DNA of 35,290 bases from Phascolarctobacterium faecium DSM 14760 (GCF_003269275.1 NZ_QLTS01000006.1:1-35290); one strand, 5' to 3'; shown: positions 23,891 to 31,700, counted from the stretch's first letter. Numbers and translations are program-made. Notes: generated from the sequence alone by a model not told the origin.

Positions 23891-24053
23891 AATGCCCTCC
23901 GCTTATTTACGGTCCAGTCTTTAGGATAAAATAGATATTTAATTTTATTATAGCATTATTTTCAAGCTTTAATATTAAAAATATTAAAGAAAAGCAAAAA
24001 TGGGAGCGGGAAAGTTGCTGGTATCGGACAGGCATGTCGGTGCCAGAAGGCAA

Positions 24054-24083
24054 TAAAAAAACGCATTCCGGAAAGGAATGCGT
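24054..24083 (-). terminator. Terminator of tRNA-Arg copy 2
   Basis: On the minus strand, ACGCATTCC / GGAATGCGT stem followed by seven T residues, ten bases past the tRNA CCA end. Confidence 0.8.
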
Positions 24084-24092
24084 CAATGGCAA

Positions 24093-24169
24093 TGGTGGCC
24101 CCGGCAGGATTCGAACCTGCGACCTTTTGATTCGTAGTCAAACGCTCTATCCAACTGAGCTACGGAGTC
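24093..24169 (-). tRNA. tRNA-Arg (anticodon ACG), copy 2
   Basis: Identical over all 77 bases to the copy at 21216-21292, including the A2-C71 mismatch, and identical for five more bases of 5' leader. The promoter and leader further upstream are clearly related but not identical, so the duplication included its control region and the mature part has been kept uniform. Same strand as copy 1, 2.9 kb away. Confidence 0.95.
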
Positions 24170-24203
24170 ATTGAAGCTGCTTGGATTACTAAGCAACGAT
24201 ATT

Positions 24204-24231
24204 ATTATATATGATTCTGGAAAAATGTCAA
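24204..24231 (-). promoter_or_regulatory. tRNA-Arg copy 2 promoter
   Basis: On the minus strand, TTGACA (24226-24231), 16 bases, TATAAT (24204-24209). It is homologous to the copy 1 promoter. Confidence 0.8.
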
Positions 24232-24262
24232 CTGCTTTTTTTAATATTGTCAGAGGCGTTTA

Positions 24263-24889
24263 TCAGGGGCGAAGGCCTTTAAAAGCAACGCGCAGCCTTT
24301 TTTGCAGACTGCTTTCTGAGGAAACGTCAATAAGTTTTAGTTTATCCATCAGCGGTTCGTTTTTATGCTGCTGTAAGATATTATTTTTGATAATTATCGG
24401 CTGGATCAGTATACTCTGCAAAGTCGTGTAGATTTCATAACTGTTCATATCGCTGCAGATATCGCCTTCACGCTGGGCCTGTTCGATAAGTGTGCGGACG
24501 AAGATAAAATGCTGGACGCGGTAGTTTGTGAAATAGGAGGCAGCTTTGCTGTGATATAAGGCTTCAGTCAGAAAGTTTGCCGTATTGAAGTTTTCGATAA
24601 AATATTTTGTCATACGGTAGAAGATCTGCTGCAGCTGGATAGCGGCTTTGGCATCCTTTTCAGGATAATCCTGCAATTTGGAAAGATAATCTTCGTAAAT
24701 TTTTTGAAAAAGGACTTTCATATATTCTTCTTTAAAACCAAAGTAGTAAACAAACATACCCTGGTTAACGTTTGCTAAAGTACAAATAGCGCGTACAGTC
24801 GGGTCGTAATTACCCTGAGCAATTAATTCTATGCCCGCCTTAATTAAGGCCTGATCTGTGTTGCGTGATTTCCTGCCGATGATAATCAT
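24263..24889 (-). CDS. TetR-family transcriptional regulator
   Basis: A 208-residue regulator. The N-terminal TetR HTH spans about residues 8-57: ALIKAGIELIAQG, TVRAICTLANVNQGMFVYYFGFKEE. The remaining helical domain is the usual ligand-binding and dimer part, without an assignable ligand. The start is uncertain: the only ATG in frame follows AAGGGAG with almost no spacing. It diverges from the sodium:solute symporter gene, and a dyad overlapping that gene's promoter (25104-25134) is a plausible operator, so it probably controls uptake by the symporter. Confidence 0.88.
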   Translation of the reverse strand: MIIIGRKSRNTDQALIKAGIELIAQGNYDPTVRAICTLANVNQGMFVYYFGFKEEYMKVLFQKIYEDYLSKLQDYPEKDAKAAIQLQQIFYRMTKYFIENFNTANFLTEALYHSKAASYFTNYRVQHFIFVRTLIEQAQREGDICSDMNSYEIYTTLQSILIQPIIIKNNILQQHKNEPLMDKLKLIDVSSESSLQKRLRVAFKGLRP

Positions 24890-24970
24890 CTCCCTTAGGT
24901 TCTAATATTCACAAATAAATTGTTAAAATTAATAATTATAATCAAAGACACAGTAAAACAAACACAATTA

Positions 24971-24999
24971 ATTATATCACTGTATAAATTATTGTGCAA
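24971..24999 (-). promoter_or_regulatory. Promoter of the TetR gene
   Basis: On the minus strand, TTGCAC (24994-24999), exactly 17 bases, TATAAT (24971-24976), about 80 bases upstream of the start codon. Apart from this and the symporter promoter, the 309-bp gap 24890-25198 shows no gene. Confidence 0.6.
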
Positions 25000-25100
25000 G
25001 GATTCTTTTATATGAAAAAGCAATAGGTGTTGTCTACAAAAACAAATGTACATATTATATTCCTGCACAGCAGTTTTGTGTGAAATTGTGTAAGTTCTGC

Positions 25101-25134
25101 TTGACTTTAATGTAAACTTTGCGTACAATAAAGT
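25101..25134 (+). promoter_or_regulatory. Symporter promoter overlapped by a dyad (candidate TetR operator)
   Basis: TTGACT (25101-25106), exactly 17 bases, TACAAT (25124-25129). Over it lies an inverted repeat, ACTTTAATGTA (25104-25114) and TACAATAAAGT (25124-25134), matching at 10 of 11 positions around a 9-base centre. Its size and position suit repression by the divergent TetR protein; the pairing is inferred. Confidence 0.6.
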
Positions 25135-25198
25135 TACTCTTTGGCCGTCCACAATAGCGGGCGTTTTTTATTGCCAAAAAATCGGGAGGGGTATTTTT

Positions 25199-26602
25199 AT
25201 GTCAGTTTCTTTAGCGATACTGATACTTTACATCATAGCATTGTTCGGTATCAGTTGGTTTGCTAAAAAGCGCAGCGAAGGCAATGCGGAAAATTATGCG
25301 CTGGCAGGCCGCAGATTATCGGCGCCGCTTATCGCGGTCACGATCATCGGTCTGGCTGTTGGCGGGGCTTCGACGATCGGTGTTTCAGAGCATGCTTTCA
25401 GGGTCGGTTTATCTGCCGGCTGGTATACTATTGCCTGGGCAATAGGCGCTATCGTGATGGGTATTTTTATGGCGAAGAAATACCGCGAGCAAAACATCAC
25501 TACTATTTCTGAACTTATCGAACGACATCATGGCACGAATGCCGTTATTTTGGGCGTGTTCTGCCAAATCGTTATCCAATTGGTAATTATTTCACTGCAA
25601 TATATCGCCGGCGGCAGTATCCTGCATGCTATCATGCCAGAGGTTTTTGATTTTAAAACAGGTATGCTGGTCAGCGCGATTACTTTTATCAGTATCACCT
25701 TTATCGGCGGTATGTGGTCGGCTTCATTGACAAATGTTCTAAACATTATTTTGATTTATTTTGGGATCGTGGTAGCTACCTTTATCCAGCTGGATAAGGT
25801 TGGCGGCATTGATACTCTGGCCAAGACACTGCCCGCTAACGTCCCTTGGTTCAGCTTTACCGAAGGGGTTGGGCTGAAAACGATTGCCAGCTGGGTAATT
25901 ACTTTGGTTACAGTGAATTTGTCGCTGCAGAGTATTCTGCAGATTTCACTGGGTGCTAAAGATGCCGCTACTGCAAGAAAAGGCTTTGTCTGGGGCGGTA
26001 TTATCATGCTTCCGGTAGGCGTTTTGGCGGCACTGCTGGGTATTTGTGCCAAATCCATGTATCCTGACGCTCAGGCAGCTTTGGCTTTGCCGCAGGTCAT
26101 TGTCGGGCTGCAGCCTGTACTGGCGGGCGTTACTCTGGCTGCTTTGTGGGCGGCCGATGTTTCAACTGCCTGTAACCTGCTGCTTTCAGCGGGTACTCTG
26201 TTTTCCAACGATATTTATAAACGTTTTATCAACCCTAAATGTTCAGATGCCAAGCAGCTGACGATGATGCGTCTGTGCATTGTGATCTCCGGCGTACTGA
26301 CGCTGGGGATGGCGATGGGTGTTTCCAGCATTTTGGGAACGATCATGATTGGTCTCAGCCTGACGGCTGCTTTCAGTGTTATTGTTATTGTGGCGTTGTT
26401 TTTCCCGCAGTACAGCTGTAAGGCTGCCGGTTTCTGGACACTGCTGGTCGGTTTTATCATGCTGGTATTGTGGCAGTTTGTACCGGCAGTACGTATTTTC
26501 CCGAATGTTATTTATATGGAATGGTTTGCCTGCATTTTGACTTACGCCGTTGTAGCTGTGCTGCAGCCGGGTAAAAAGCTTGCGGCAGATACAGCCGAAT
26601 AA
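25199..26602 (+). CDS. Sodium:solute symporter (SSS family)
   Basis: A 467-residue inner-membrane transporter with about thirteen hydrophobic segments. The N-terminal part shows the SSS pattern: FAKKRSEGNAENYALAGRRLSAPL, then GLAVGGASTIGVSEHAF in helix 2 and TISELIERHHG. The later GVTLAALWAADVSTACNLLLSAGTLFSNDIYKRF segment corresponds to the conserved Na+-site helix region. Substrates in this family include proline, pantothenate, sugars and carboxylates; none can be chosen from sequence alone. GGGAGGGG precedes the ATG. It is a single gene with its own promoter and terminator and a divergent TetR gene. Confidence 0.9.
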   Translation: MSVSLAILILYIIALFGISWFAKKRSEGNAENYALAGRRLSAPLIAVTIIGLAVGGASTIGVSEHAFRVGLSAGWYTIAWAIGAIVMGIFMAKKYREQNITTISELIERHHGTNAVILGVFCQIVIQLVIISLQYIAGGSILHAIMPEVFDFKTGMLVSAITFISITFIGGMWSASLTNVLNIILIYFGIVVATFIQLDKVGGIDTLAKTLPANVPWFSFTEGVGLKTIASWVITLVTVNLSLQSILQISLGAKDAATARKGFVWGGIIMLPVGVLAALLGICAKSMYPDAQAALALPQVIVGLQPVLAGVTLAALWAADVSTACNLLLSAGTLFSNDIYKRFINPKCSDAKQLTMMRLCIVISGVLTLGMAMGVSSILGTIMIGLSLTAAFSVIVIVALFFPQYSCKAAGFWTLLVGFIMLVLWQFVPAVRIFPNVIYMEWFACILTYAVVAVLQPGKKLAADTAE

Positions 26603-26608
26603 TTTTTT

Positions 26609-26638
26609 AAAAAAGGACGCTGCGGCGTCCTTTTTTTT
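26609..26638 (+). terminator. Rho-independent terminator after the symporter
   Basis: AAAAGGACGC / GCGTCCTTTT stem with a TGCG loop and a run of eight T. Confidence 0.9.
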
Positions 26639-26707
26639 GCAGGATTTATCGCAAATTCAGCTAATTTTAATATGGGTATGGTATAAGTTGCCAGAGAGGT
26701 GAACGCA

Positions 26708-27385
26708 ATGAAAATACTGTTAGCTGAAGATGATAAAAATCTGGGACGGCTACTGCAGAATCTGCTGAAAAAGGAAAATATCAAAACTGACTGGGTGGAA
26801 GACGGCGAGGCTGCTTATGAGCAGTGTTATCGTGACGGCTATGATGTTTTGATTTTGGATTGGATGATGCCGAAGCTTGATGGCATAGCTTTGTGTAAAC
26901 GTCTGCGTGCAGAAGAATACCAGGGCAAAATTTTGCTGCTGACAGCTCGTGACAGTGTGGAAGATAAGGTGGTCGGCCTTAACGAAGGCGCCGATGATTA
27001 TTTGGTCAAGCCGTTTGAAATGGCCGAGCTGTTGGCCAGGCTGCATGCCTTGGTGCGCCGTCAGGGCAGCTACAAGCAGGAGGATTATGTCTGTAAAGGT
27101 GTTACCTTAGCCGTTAAAGACTATACTGTAGGCTATAAAAACAAGAAGATACAGCTGCGCCCACGTGAGTTTAAGCTGATGGAACTGTTATTGATCAATG
27201 CAGGGCAGATTTTGCCGAGGGAGCTGCTTTTGGAACGTGTCTGGGGTATAGACGGCGATGTTACCGAAAATAATCTGGATGTGCATATCCGTTCGCTGCG
27301 ATTGAAATTGGCGTCTATCGGAGCAGAAAGCCTGATCAAGACTGTTCGTGGTGTCGGTTATATGTTAGAGGTAGAGGATGTTTGA
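26708..27385 (+). CDS. OmpR-family response regulator (second pair)
   Basis: A 225-residue regulator. The receiver has Asp51 in LILDWMMPKLDG, Thr/Ala in LLLTARDSVEDKV and Lys101 in YLVKPFEM; the winged helix has LRPREFKLMELLLINAG and NLDVHIRSLRLKL, ending TVRGVGYML. The start at 26708 is preferred over the GTG at 26699 because AGAGGTG is well placed for it. The next gene (kinase) overlaps by 8 bases. The ArnT/PMT-like gene follows the pair, an arrangement recalling PmrAB-type control of lipid modification. Confidence 0.95.
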   Translation: MKILLAEDDKNLGRLLQNLLKKENIKTDWVEDGEAAYEQCYRDGYDVLILDWMMPKLDGIALCKRLRAEEYQGKILLLTARDSVEDKVVGLNEGADDYLVKPFEMAELLARLHALVRRQGSYKQEDYVCKGVTLAVKDYTVGYKNKKIQLRPREFKLMELLLINAGQILPRELLLERVWGIDGDVTENNLDVHIRSLRLKLASIGAESLIKTVRGVGYMLEVEDV

Positions 27386-28652
27386 TAAATTACGTTTAAA
27401 GCTCACCATTATTTATACAGGTATTTTTTCCCTGCTAGTAGTAATGATCGTTACAGGCTGCATTATTCTGTTGGGTCATTCTGTGCTGACGCATGAAAAG
27501 CAGGAGATGCGCGAACTGATCATCCATGAAGGTGAGGAGTTTGTAGCAAGCGGTGAATTGCCGGTGTCCAAGCACTCTATTGAAGTCGGCAGGGAATTGG
27601 CTTATATGCTGCAGCCGGGTTCGGATGTGCTGCTGCACGATCAGGTCAGCGGCAGTCCCGTTGGTCAACAATTACTGGCACTGCGCAGTGAGTGGCCGCA
27701 GCATGACAGAAAAGTAAAATGGGTAACTTTGCGCGATGCAAATGACCGGCTGTGGATCTACCTTATTGGGAGGGATCAGATACTGGACGGAAATGCCAGT
27801 GTTGCAACTTTATATATGTTTAAGGATTTGAGCGACTATTATTATGAAGAAAAGGGCGAGATCCTCTGGCTCGTTCTGATGAGCCTGTTTTTTATCTGCT
27901 GCGGAGCCGGCGTCGGTTATTACCTGGCAGGGCGTAGTATTAAGCCGATCAGGGAAATGTTTAAACGTCAGCGTGAATTTGTTGCCGATGCTTCACATGA
28001 ACTGCGGACTCCGCTTACAGTAATGGGGATAGCCGCAGAGGGTATGGAAGGGGATACGGACAGTAATTTTAGTGAATTTACTGTCGATACTCTGAAAACA
28101 ATGCGCATAGAAATAAAACGGATGAATAATCTGGTTGCAGCGTTGCTGTCACTGGCCCGCAATGACGCTGGCGCCGGTGATCTTAAACTGGAGCAGGTCA
28201 ATTTTAACGTGCTGTTTGAGCAGACACTTGGTACTTTAAGTATGCTGGCAGAACAGAAGGGCTTAAAGCTGGAGCAGCGGCTGGCACAGGAACGTTTGAT
28301 CATTTGGGGCGACCGGATGCGTTTGGAACAGCTGCTGACGATTTTAGTTGATAATGCTATCAAGTATTCGGCTAGAGGGACGGTCACAGTCAGTGCACTG
28401 CGGCAAAACCGCCAGCTTGTTATCAAGGTCGAGGATGAAGGCATTGGCATTGATACCCAAGATATCGAGCGGATTTTTGAAAGATTTTACCGGGTCGATA
28501 AAGCAAGGACGCGTGCTGAAGGCGGTTTTGGCTTAGGATTGCCGATTGCCAAGCTGATCGTTGAGCAGCATCATGGGACGATTGAAGTTGAGAGTAAAAA
28601 AAATGGCGGCAGCAGCTTTATTGTCAAGCTGCCATTAACGGTACAATATTAA
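27378..28652 (+). CDS. Two-component sensor histidine kinase (second pair)
   Basis: A 424-residue inner-membrane kinase: transmembrane helices about 10-34 and 162-184, a roughly 125-residue extracytoplasmic sensor loop of no known domain, HisKA with His207 in VADASHELRTPLTV, and an ATPase domain with ILVDNAIKYS, EDEGIGI and GGFGLGLPIAKLIVEQHHG. A HAMP domain is short or absent, since the second helix leads almost directly into HisKA. It pairs with the overlapping regulator upstream. The extended hairpin 28657-28732 follows its stop. Confidence 0.95.
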   Translation: MFDKLRLKLTIIYTGIFSLLVVMIVTGCIILLGHSVLTHEKQEMRELIIHEGEEFVASGELPVSKHSIEVGRELAYMLQPGSDVLLHDQVSGSPVGQQLLALRSEWPQHDRKVKWVTLRDANDRLWIYLIGRDQILDGNASVATLYMFKDLSDYYYEEKGEILWLVLMSLFFICCGAGVGYYLAGRSIKPIREMFKRQREFVADASHELRTPLTVMGIAAEGMEGDTDSNFSEFTVDTLKTMRIEIKRMNNLVAALLSLARNDAGAGDLKLEQVNFNVLFEQTLGTLSMLAEQKGLKLEQRLAQERLIIWGDRMRLEQLLTILVDNAIKYSARGTVTVSALRQNRQLVIKVEDEGIGIDTQDIERIFERFYRVDKARTRAEGGFGLGLPIAKLIVEQHHGTIEVESKKNGGSSFIVKLPLTVQY

Positions 28653-28656
28653 AAAT

Positions 28657-28732
28657 AACAACTCCTTGTTTCAGGTTATTTTCAGCCGCATTTTTTATGA
28701 TAAGGCTGAAATAAAGGCAAGGAGTTGTTTTT
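28657..28732 (+). terminator. Branched hairpin: terminator that also holds the next gene's ribosome binding site
   Basis: The outer stem AACAACTCCTTG (28657-28668) pairs perfectly with CAAGGAGTTGTT (28718-28729), followed by T residues. An inner stem TTTCAGCC (about 28680-28687) pairs with GGCTGAAA (28704-28711). It ends the kinase gene, but AAGGAG in the right outer arm is also the only ribosome binding site for the ATG at 28734. Translation of the glycosyltransferase gene would be blocked when the stem forms on a long transcript. Confidence 0.65.
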
Positions 28733-28733
28733 T

Positions 28734-30341
28734 ATGAGCAGGAAAAGTTGGACTGTTTTTTGGCTGGCTGCATTATTGCTATTATTTGTGTTTAACGGAT
28801 CTTTACTGATCACAGACTCGGTAGAGTCAAATTACGCGCTGACCGCTAAGGAGATGGTGGTATCGGGAGACTGGCTGTCGCCGCAGATTTACGGACAATA
28901 TTGGTTTGATAAACCGGTGTTTTTTTACTGGCTGACGGCATTGGGGTTCAAAATATTCGGCTTTACCGAATTCGCTGCCCGTTTCTTTCCGTCCTGTTTT
29001 GGTTTGGCAGGTCTGGGGCTGCTTATCTGGGGCGCAAAAAAACTTTTTGATGATAAAACTGCTTTTTACAGTGGTTTAGTGCTTTTAACATCAGTTGAAT
29101 TTTTCCTGATCAGCAAATCAGTCATCACTGATGCGATCTTATTTTTCTTTTTCAGCGCGGTCTTGCTTTTCTTTTATTTGGGCTACAGTACGCCGCAGAA
29201 AAAGTATTATTACGTGATGTATGCCGGCGCCGCTTTGGCAACGCTGACCAAAGGGCCAATCGGTTTTTTGCTGCCGGGGCTTATCATATTTCTGTTTCTG
29301 GCTGTTACTAAAAGCTGGCAGGAATTGAAACAAATGAAGCTCTGCAGCGGTACTTTGCTGTTTCTGATCATAGGGCTGCCTTGGTATCTGGCCATGATCA
29401 GTTTACATGGCGATGCTTTTACAAAAACTTTTTTGGGAACGCATAACTTGCTGCGGGCTACTGTTTCCGAACACCCCCGTGACAATGTCATTTATTATTA
29501 TACTCTTGTAAATATTCTGGCTTTGTTTCCCTGGAGCGGGTTTCTGCCGCAGTGTCTGTGGCAGAAATTCAGAAAACAGGGAAGCTGGCAGCGGCCTGAT
29601 GATTTAACTGTGTTTCTGTTGCTCTGGGCGGCTATAGTGTTTGTTTTTTTTCAGAATATGGCTACAAAGTATATCACTTATACATACCCGCTTTTGTTTC
29701 CGGCAGCGTTACTGTTAGGCCGTTACTTGGCGGTCAAAGGTTCCAGAGTGTTCAGCCGCGGCTATTTGCTGTTCCACGGATTATTTTACGCTGTTTTAGC
29801 CGGAGCAGTTTATTGGTGCCGTTTTAAGGGCATAGCTCCGGTACAGGATGAATTTTTAGTGTTGCTGACAGCACTGGCAGGCCTTGGGCTGGTGTATGCT
29901 GTTAAAAGCTGTAATAAAAAATATCTGACGGCAGCTGTTGCCGCAATGGCTCTGTTTTTCAATCTGGCGCTGATTCCCACGGTGGCAGTGCCGTTGAGCG
30001 GCCTGCGTTCAGGCAAGCAGCTGGCACTGCAGCTGCAGAACAAGTATCCTGAGAAGGCTGAAATCGGATTGTATGGCGAATATCCGACATCAGCGGTATT
30101 TTATTCCGGGAAGAAACTGGTAAAATTATTGCCGCAGGACGAGATCGAAGGCTTCAAACCTAAAGCCTTCAGCTGGAGCAGTAAAAACGTTATGCCCTAT
30201 GCCGAGCTGAAAAGCTATGCAGGGGTAAAAGATAACGTGGTCGTTGTGCAGAGAAAAGCCTTACAGGGCTTTATGGACAATGCCGATACCTATTTGCTGC
30301 TGGCCGGAGAAAATAAAGGCTGGTATATTGTGCAGGGATAG
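28734..30341 (+). CDS. ArnT/PMT-family (GT39-like) membrane glycosyltransferase
   Basis: A 535-residue protein with about eleven to twelve hydrophobic segments. The first periplasmic loop has the family signature: ITDSVESNYALTAKEMVVSG with DWLSPQIYGQYWFDKPVFFYWL, equivalent to the Asp/Glu-containing loop and the FEKPP-like motif of ArnT. LTKGPIGFLLPG near residue 175 also matches. ArnT moves L-Ara4N from undecaprenyl phosphate onto lipid A; others in the family use other sugars and acceptors, so the exact donor is unknown. It follows an OmpR/HK pair, hinting at regulated envelope modification. Its ribosome binding site lies in the preceding hairpin. The start at 28734 fits that site. Confidence 0.88.
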   Translation: MSRKSWTVFWLAALLLLFVFNGSLLITDSVESNYALTAKEMVVSGDWLSPQIYGQYWFDKPVFFYWLTALGFKIFGFTEFAARFFPSCFGLAGLGLLIWGAKKLFDDKTAFYSGLVLLTSVEFFLISKSVITDAILFFFFSAVLLFFYLGYSTPQKKYYYVMYAGAALATLTKGPIGFLLPGLIIFLFLAVTKSWQELKQMKLCSGTLLFLIIGLPWYLAMISLHGDAFTKTFLGTHNLLRATVSEHPRDNVIYYYTLVNILALFPWSGFLPQCLWQKFRKQGSWQRPDDLTVFLLLWAAIVFVFFQNMATKYITYTYPLLFPAALLLGRYLAVKGSRVFSRGYLLFHGLFYAVLAGAVYWCRFKGIAPVQDEFLVLLTALAGLGLVYAVKSCNKKYLTAAVAAMALFFNLALIPTVAVPLSGLRSGKQLALQLQNKYPEKAEIGLYGEYPTSAVFYSGKKLVKLLPQDEIEGFKPKAFSWSSKNVMPYAELKSYAGVKDNVVVVQRKALQGFMDNADTYLLLAGENKGWYIVQG

Positions 30342-30349
30342 AATATTTT

Positions 30350-30379
30350 GTACTCTGGCTGAGGCCAGAGTATTTTTTT
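30350..30379 (+). terminator. Rho-independent terminator
   Basis: TACTCTGGC / GCCAGAGTA stem with a TGAG loop and seven T residues, nine bases after the glycosyltransferase stop. Confidence 0.9.
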
Positions 30380-30474
30380 GTAAAAAAATTACCGATACGG
30401 CAGGGAAAAGAGTTTTTGTGGCTAATATAGTATTTAGTGGAATTATAAGCATTTCCGAAAAGAAGGTGCGGATT

Positions 30475-31125
30475 ATGTCAAAAAAAGCAAATCAAAAAGC
30501 AAAGTTGCTGTATCTGCAGCAGATTCTGCTTGAAGAAACTGACGAAAAGCATGTACTTACAGTACAGCAGCTGATCGAAAGATTGGCAGAGCTGGAAATA
30601 CCTGCCGAACGGAAAAGCTTGTATGACGATATCGCTACACTGCAGGCTTTTGGCTTGGATGTTATTGCTACACGCAGCAGAGCCAATATTTATAGAATTG
30701 GCAGCAGGCTTTTTACGCTGTCTGAGCTGCAGCTGCTGGCAGAAGCAGTGGTTAAATCTTCTGCTATTACCCAAAATAAGGCCCAGAAGCTGGTAGACAA
30801 GCTGGCTCGGTTAGCCAGCAGGTATCAGGCCGAAACATTGAGAGAAAACTTGAAAGCACAGAAATATGATGCTGCTGAGTTGTTATGTCCCGTTGAATTA
30901 CGCTGCAGTAACGAAATAGTGCCGGTCGTGCTGGAATATCTGGCTGACAGTAAAGTGAAAAAAAGTAAGGAAGAAACAAGTGTCATCGAAGGTACTGCCG
31001 TTGTTGACCAGGCTTTTTACGGCTGGATGTTCGGCTTTGGAAATAAAGTTAAAGTGACTGAGCCTGCAAATGTCAAAAAAGATTTTGTCAAATATTGTAA
31101 AAAAGTTCTGAATCAATACAAATAA
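30475..31125 (+). CDS. WYL-type HTH regulator apparently lacking the WYL core
   Basis: A 216-residue protein. Residues 1-70 form an HTH (KAKLLYLQQILLEETDEKH, then ERKSLYDDIATLQAFGLDVI), followed by the usual linker helices (LFTLSELQLLAEAVVKSSAIT, KLVDKLARLASRY). In typical clostridial WYL regulators (about 300-330 residues) the Sm-like WYL domain comes next. Here the sequence passes straight to what looks like the C-terminal WCX part (LRCSNEIVPVVLEYL…FYGWMFGFGNKVKVTEPANV). About 100 residues, including the WYL motif, are therefore missing, while the frame is open. The start at 30475 follows AGAAGG. It begins a three-gene operon with the genes at 31140 and 31554. Confidence 0.7.
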   Translation: MSKKANQKAKLLYLQQILLEETDEKHVLTVQQLIERLAELEIPAERKSLYDDIATLQAFGLDVIATRSRANIYRIGSRLFTLSELQLLAEAVVKSSAITQNKAQKLVDKLARLASRYQAETLRENLKAQKYDAAELLCPVELRCSNEIVPVVLEYLADSKVKKSKEETSVIEGTAVVDQAFYGWMFGFGNKVKVTEPANVKKDFVKYCKKVLNQYK

Positions 31126-31139
31126 TCTAGGAGTGTATT

Positions 31140-31529
31140 ATGCAAGCAATAAAATTCCCTGTTCCCAATAGAAGTGAATATATCCCTTCCCCCTACGAAC
31201 CGGATGCTGACGGTGTGCTTGATATCGGTTATTACAAAGGCTCGATCATTGGCGGCAGGCCCTACGTCCTGGAATGCTGGCAGATGGAAGAGCTGGTAGT
31301 AGCGACAGTCTTTTTTTCAGACGAGGGGCTGGATGCCTATAGTCGTGAGGATTTGGTTCTGCTTTTGGAATTGGAAGATATCATTAAATTTATTGGCGGG
31401 AAGCGGTTGTTTCAGTGTACGCATACTGAGGATGATGCTGGAATGCCTATGTGGGCTGTTAACATTACTCTGCAGAATGCCAAGGGTAAATATGCAGAGG
31501 TTCTGTGTCCTTTACGCAGATATAGATAA
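31140..31529 (+). CDS. Hypothetical protein in the WYL-like operon
   Basis: A 129-residue soluble protein that I do not recognise. It is acidic in the middle (VFFSDEGLDAYSREDLVLLLELEDII), contains GYYKGSIIGGRPYVLECWQMEELV near the N-terminus and a QCTHTEDDAGMPMWAVNITL stretch after residue 100, and ends in basic RRYR. It has no signal peptide, transmembrane helix or obvious catalytic motif. TAGGAG precedes the ATG, 14 bp after the regulator's stop, and 24 bp separate it from the Cys-rich gene, so the three are one transcript. Its fold looks like a small alpha/beta domain, which is a guess. Confidence 0.8.
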   Translation: MQAIKFPVPNRSEYIPSPYEPDADGVLDIGYYKGSIIGGRPYVLECWQMEELVVATVFFSDEGLDAYSREDLVLLLELEDIIKFIGGKRLFQCTHTEDDAGMPMWAVNITLQNAKGKYAEVLCPLRRYR

Positions 31530-31553
31530 ATCAGTATCAGGGGAGGTATGAAA

Positions 31554-31700
31554 ATGGTGAATTGCAACGAAGCCAACTGTACCTGTAAAATGGTGAACTG
31601 TGTGCGTCATGGCAAGTGCTGCGAGTGTATCAATCATCATCGTGAAAAAGGATCTTTGGTAGCCTGTATGAAAGCCGTTGCTGAAGCCGTAAAAAAATAA
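31554..31700 (+). CDS. 48-residue cysteine-rich protein, DUF6485-like
   Basis: A short gene of 48 codons plus stop. Eight cysteines (residues 4, 9, 11, 16, 22, 23, 25, 38) and three histidines occur in a pattern like CNxxxCTC…CxxxGKCCECINHH…C, then a short helix (MKAVAEAVKK). The pattern recalls the small DUF6485 proteins of anaerobes, thought to bind metal. The second ATG is chosen because GGGGAGG lies seven bases before it, whereas the first ATG overlaps that site. It is the last gene of the operon and is closed by a perfect terminator. Confidence 0.75.
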   Translation: MVNCNEANCTCKMVNCVRHGKCCECINHHREKGSLVACMKAVAEAVKK

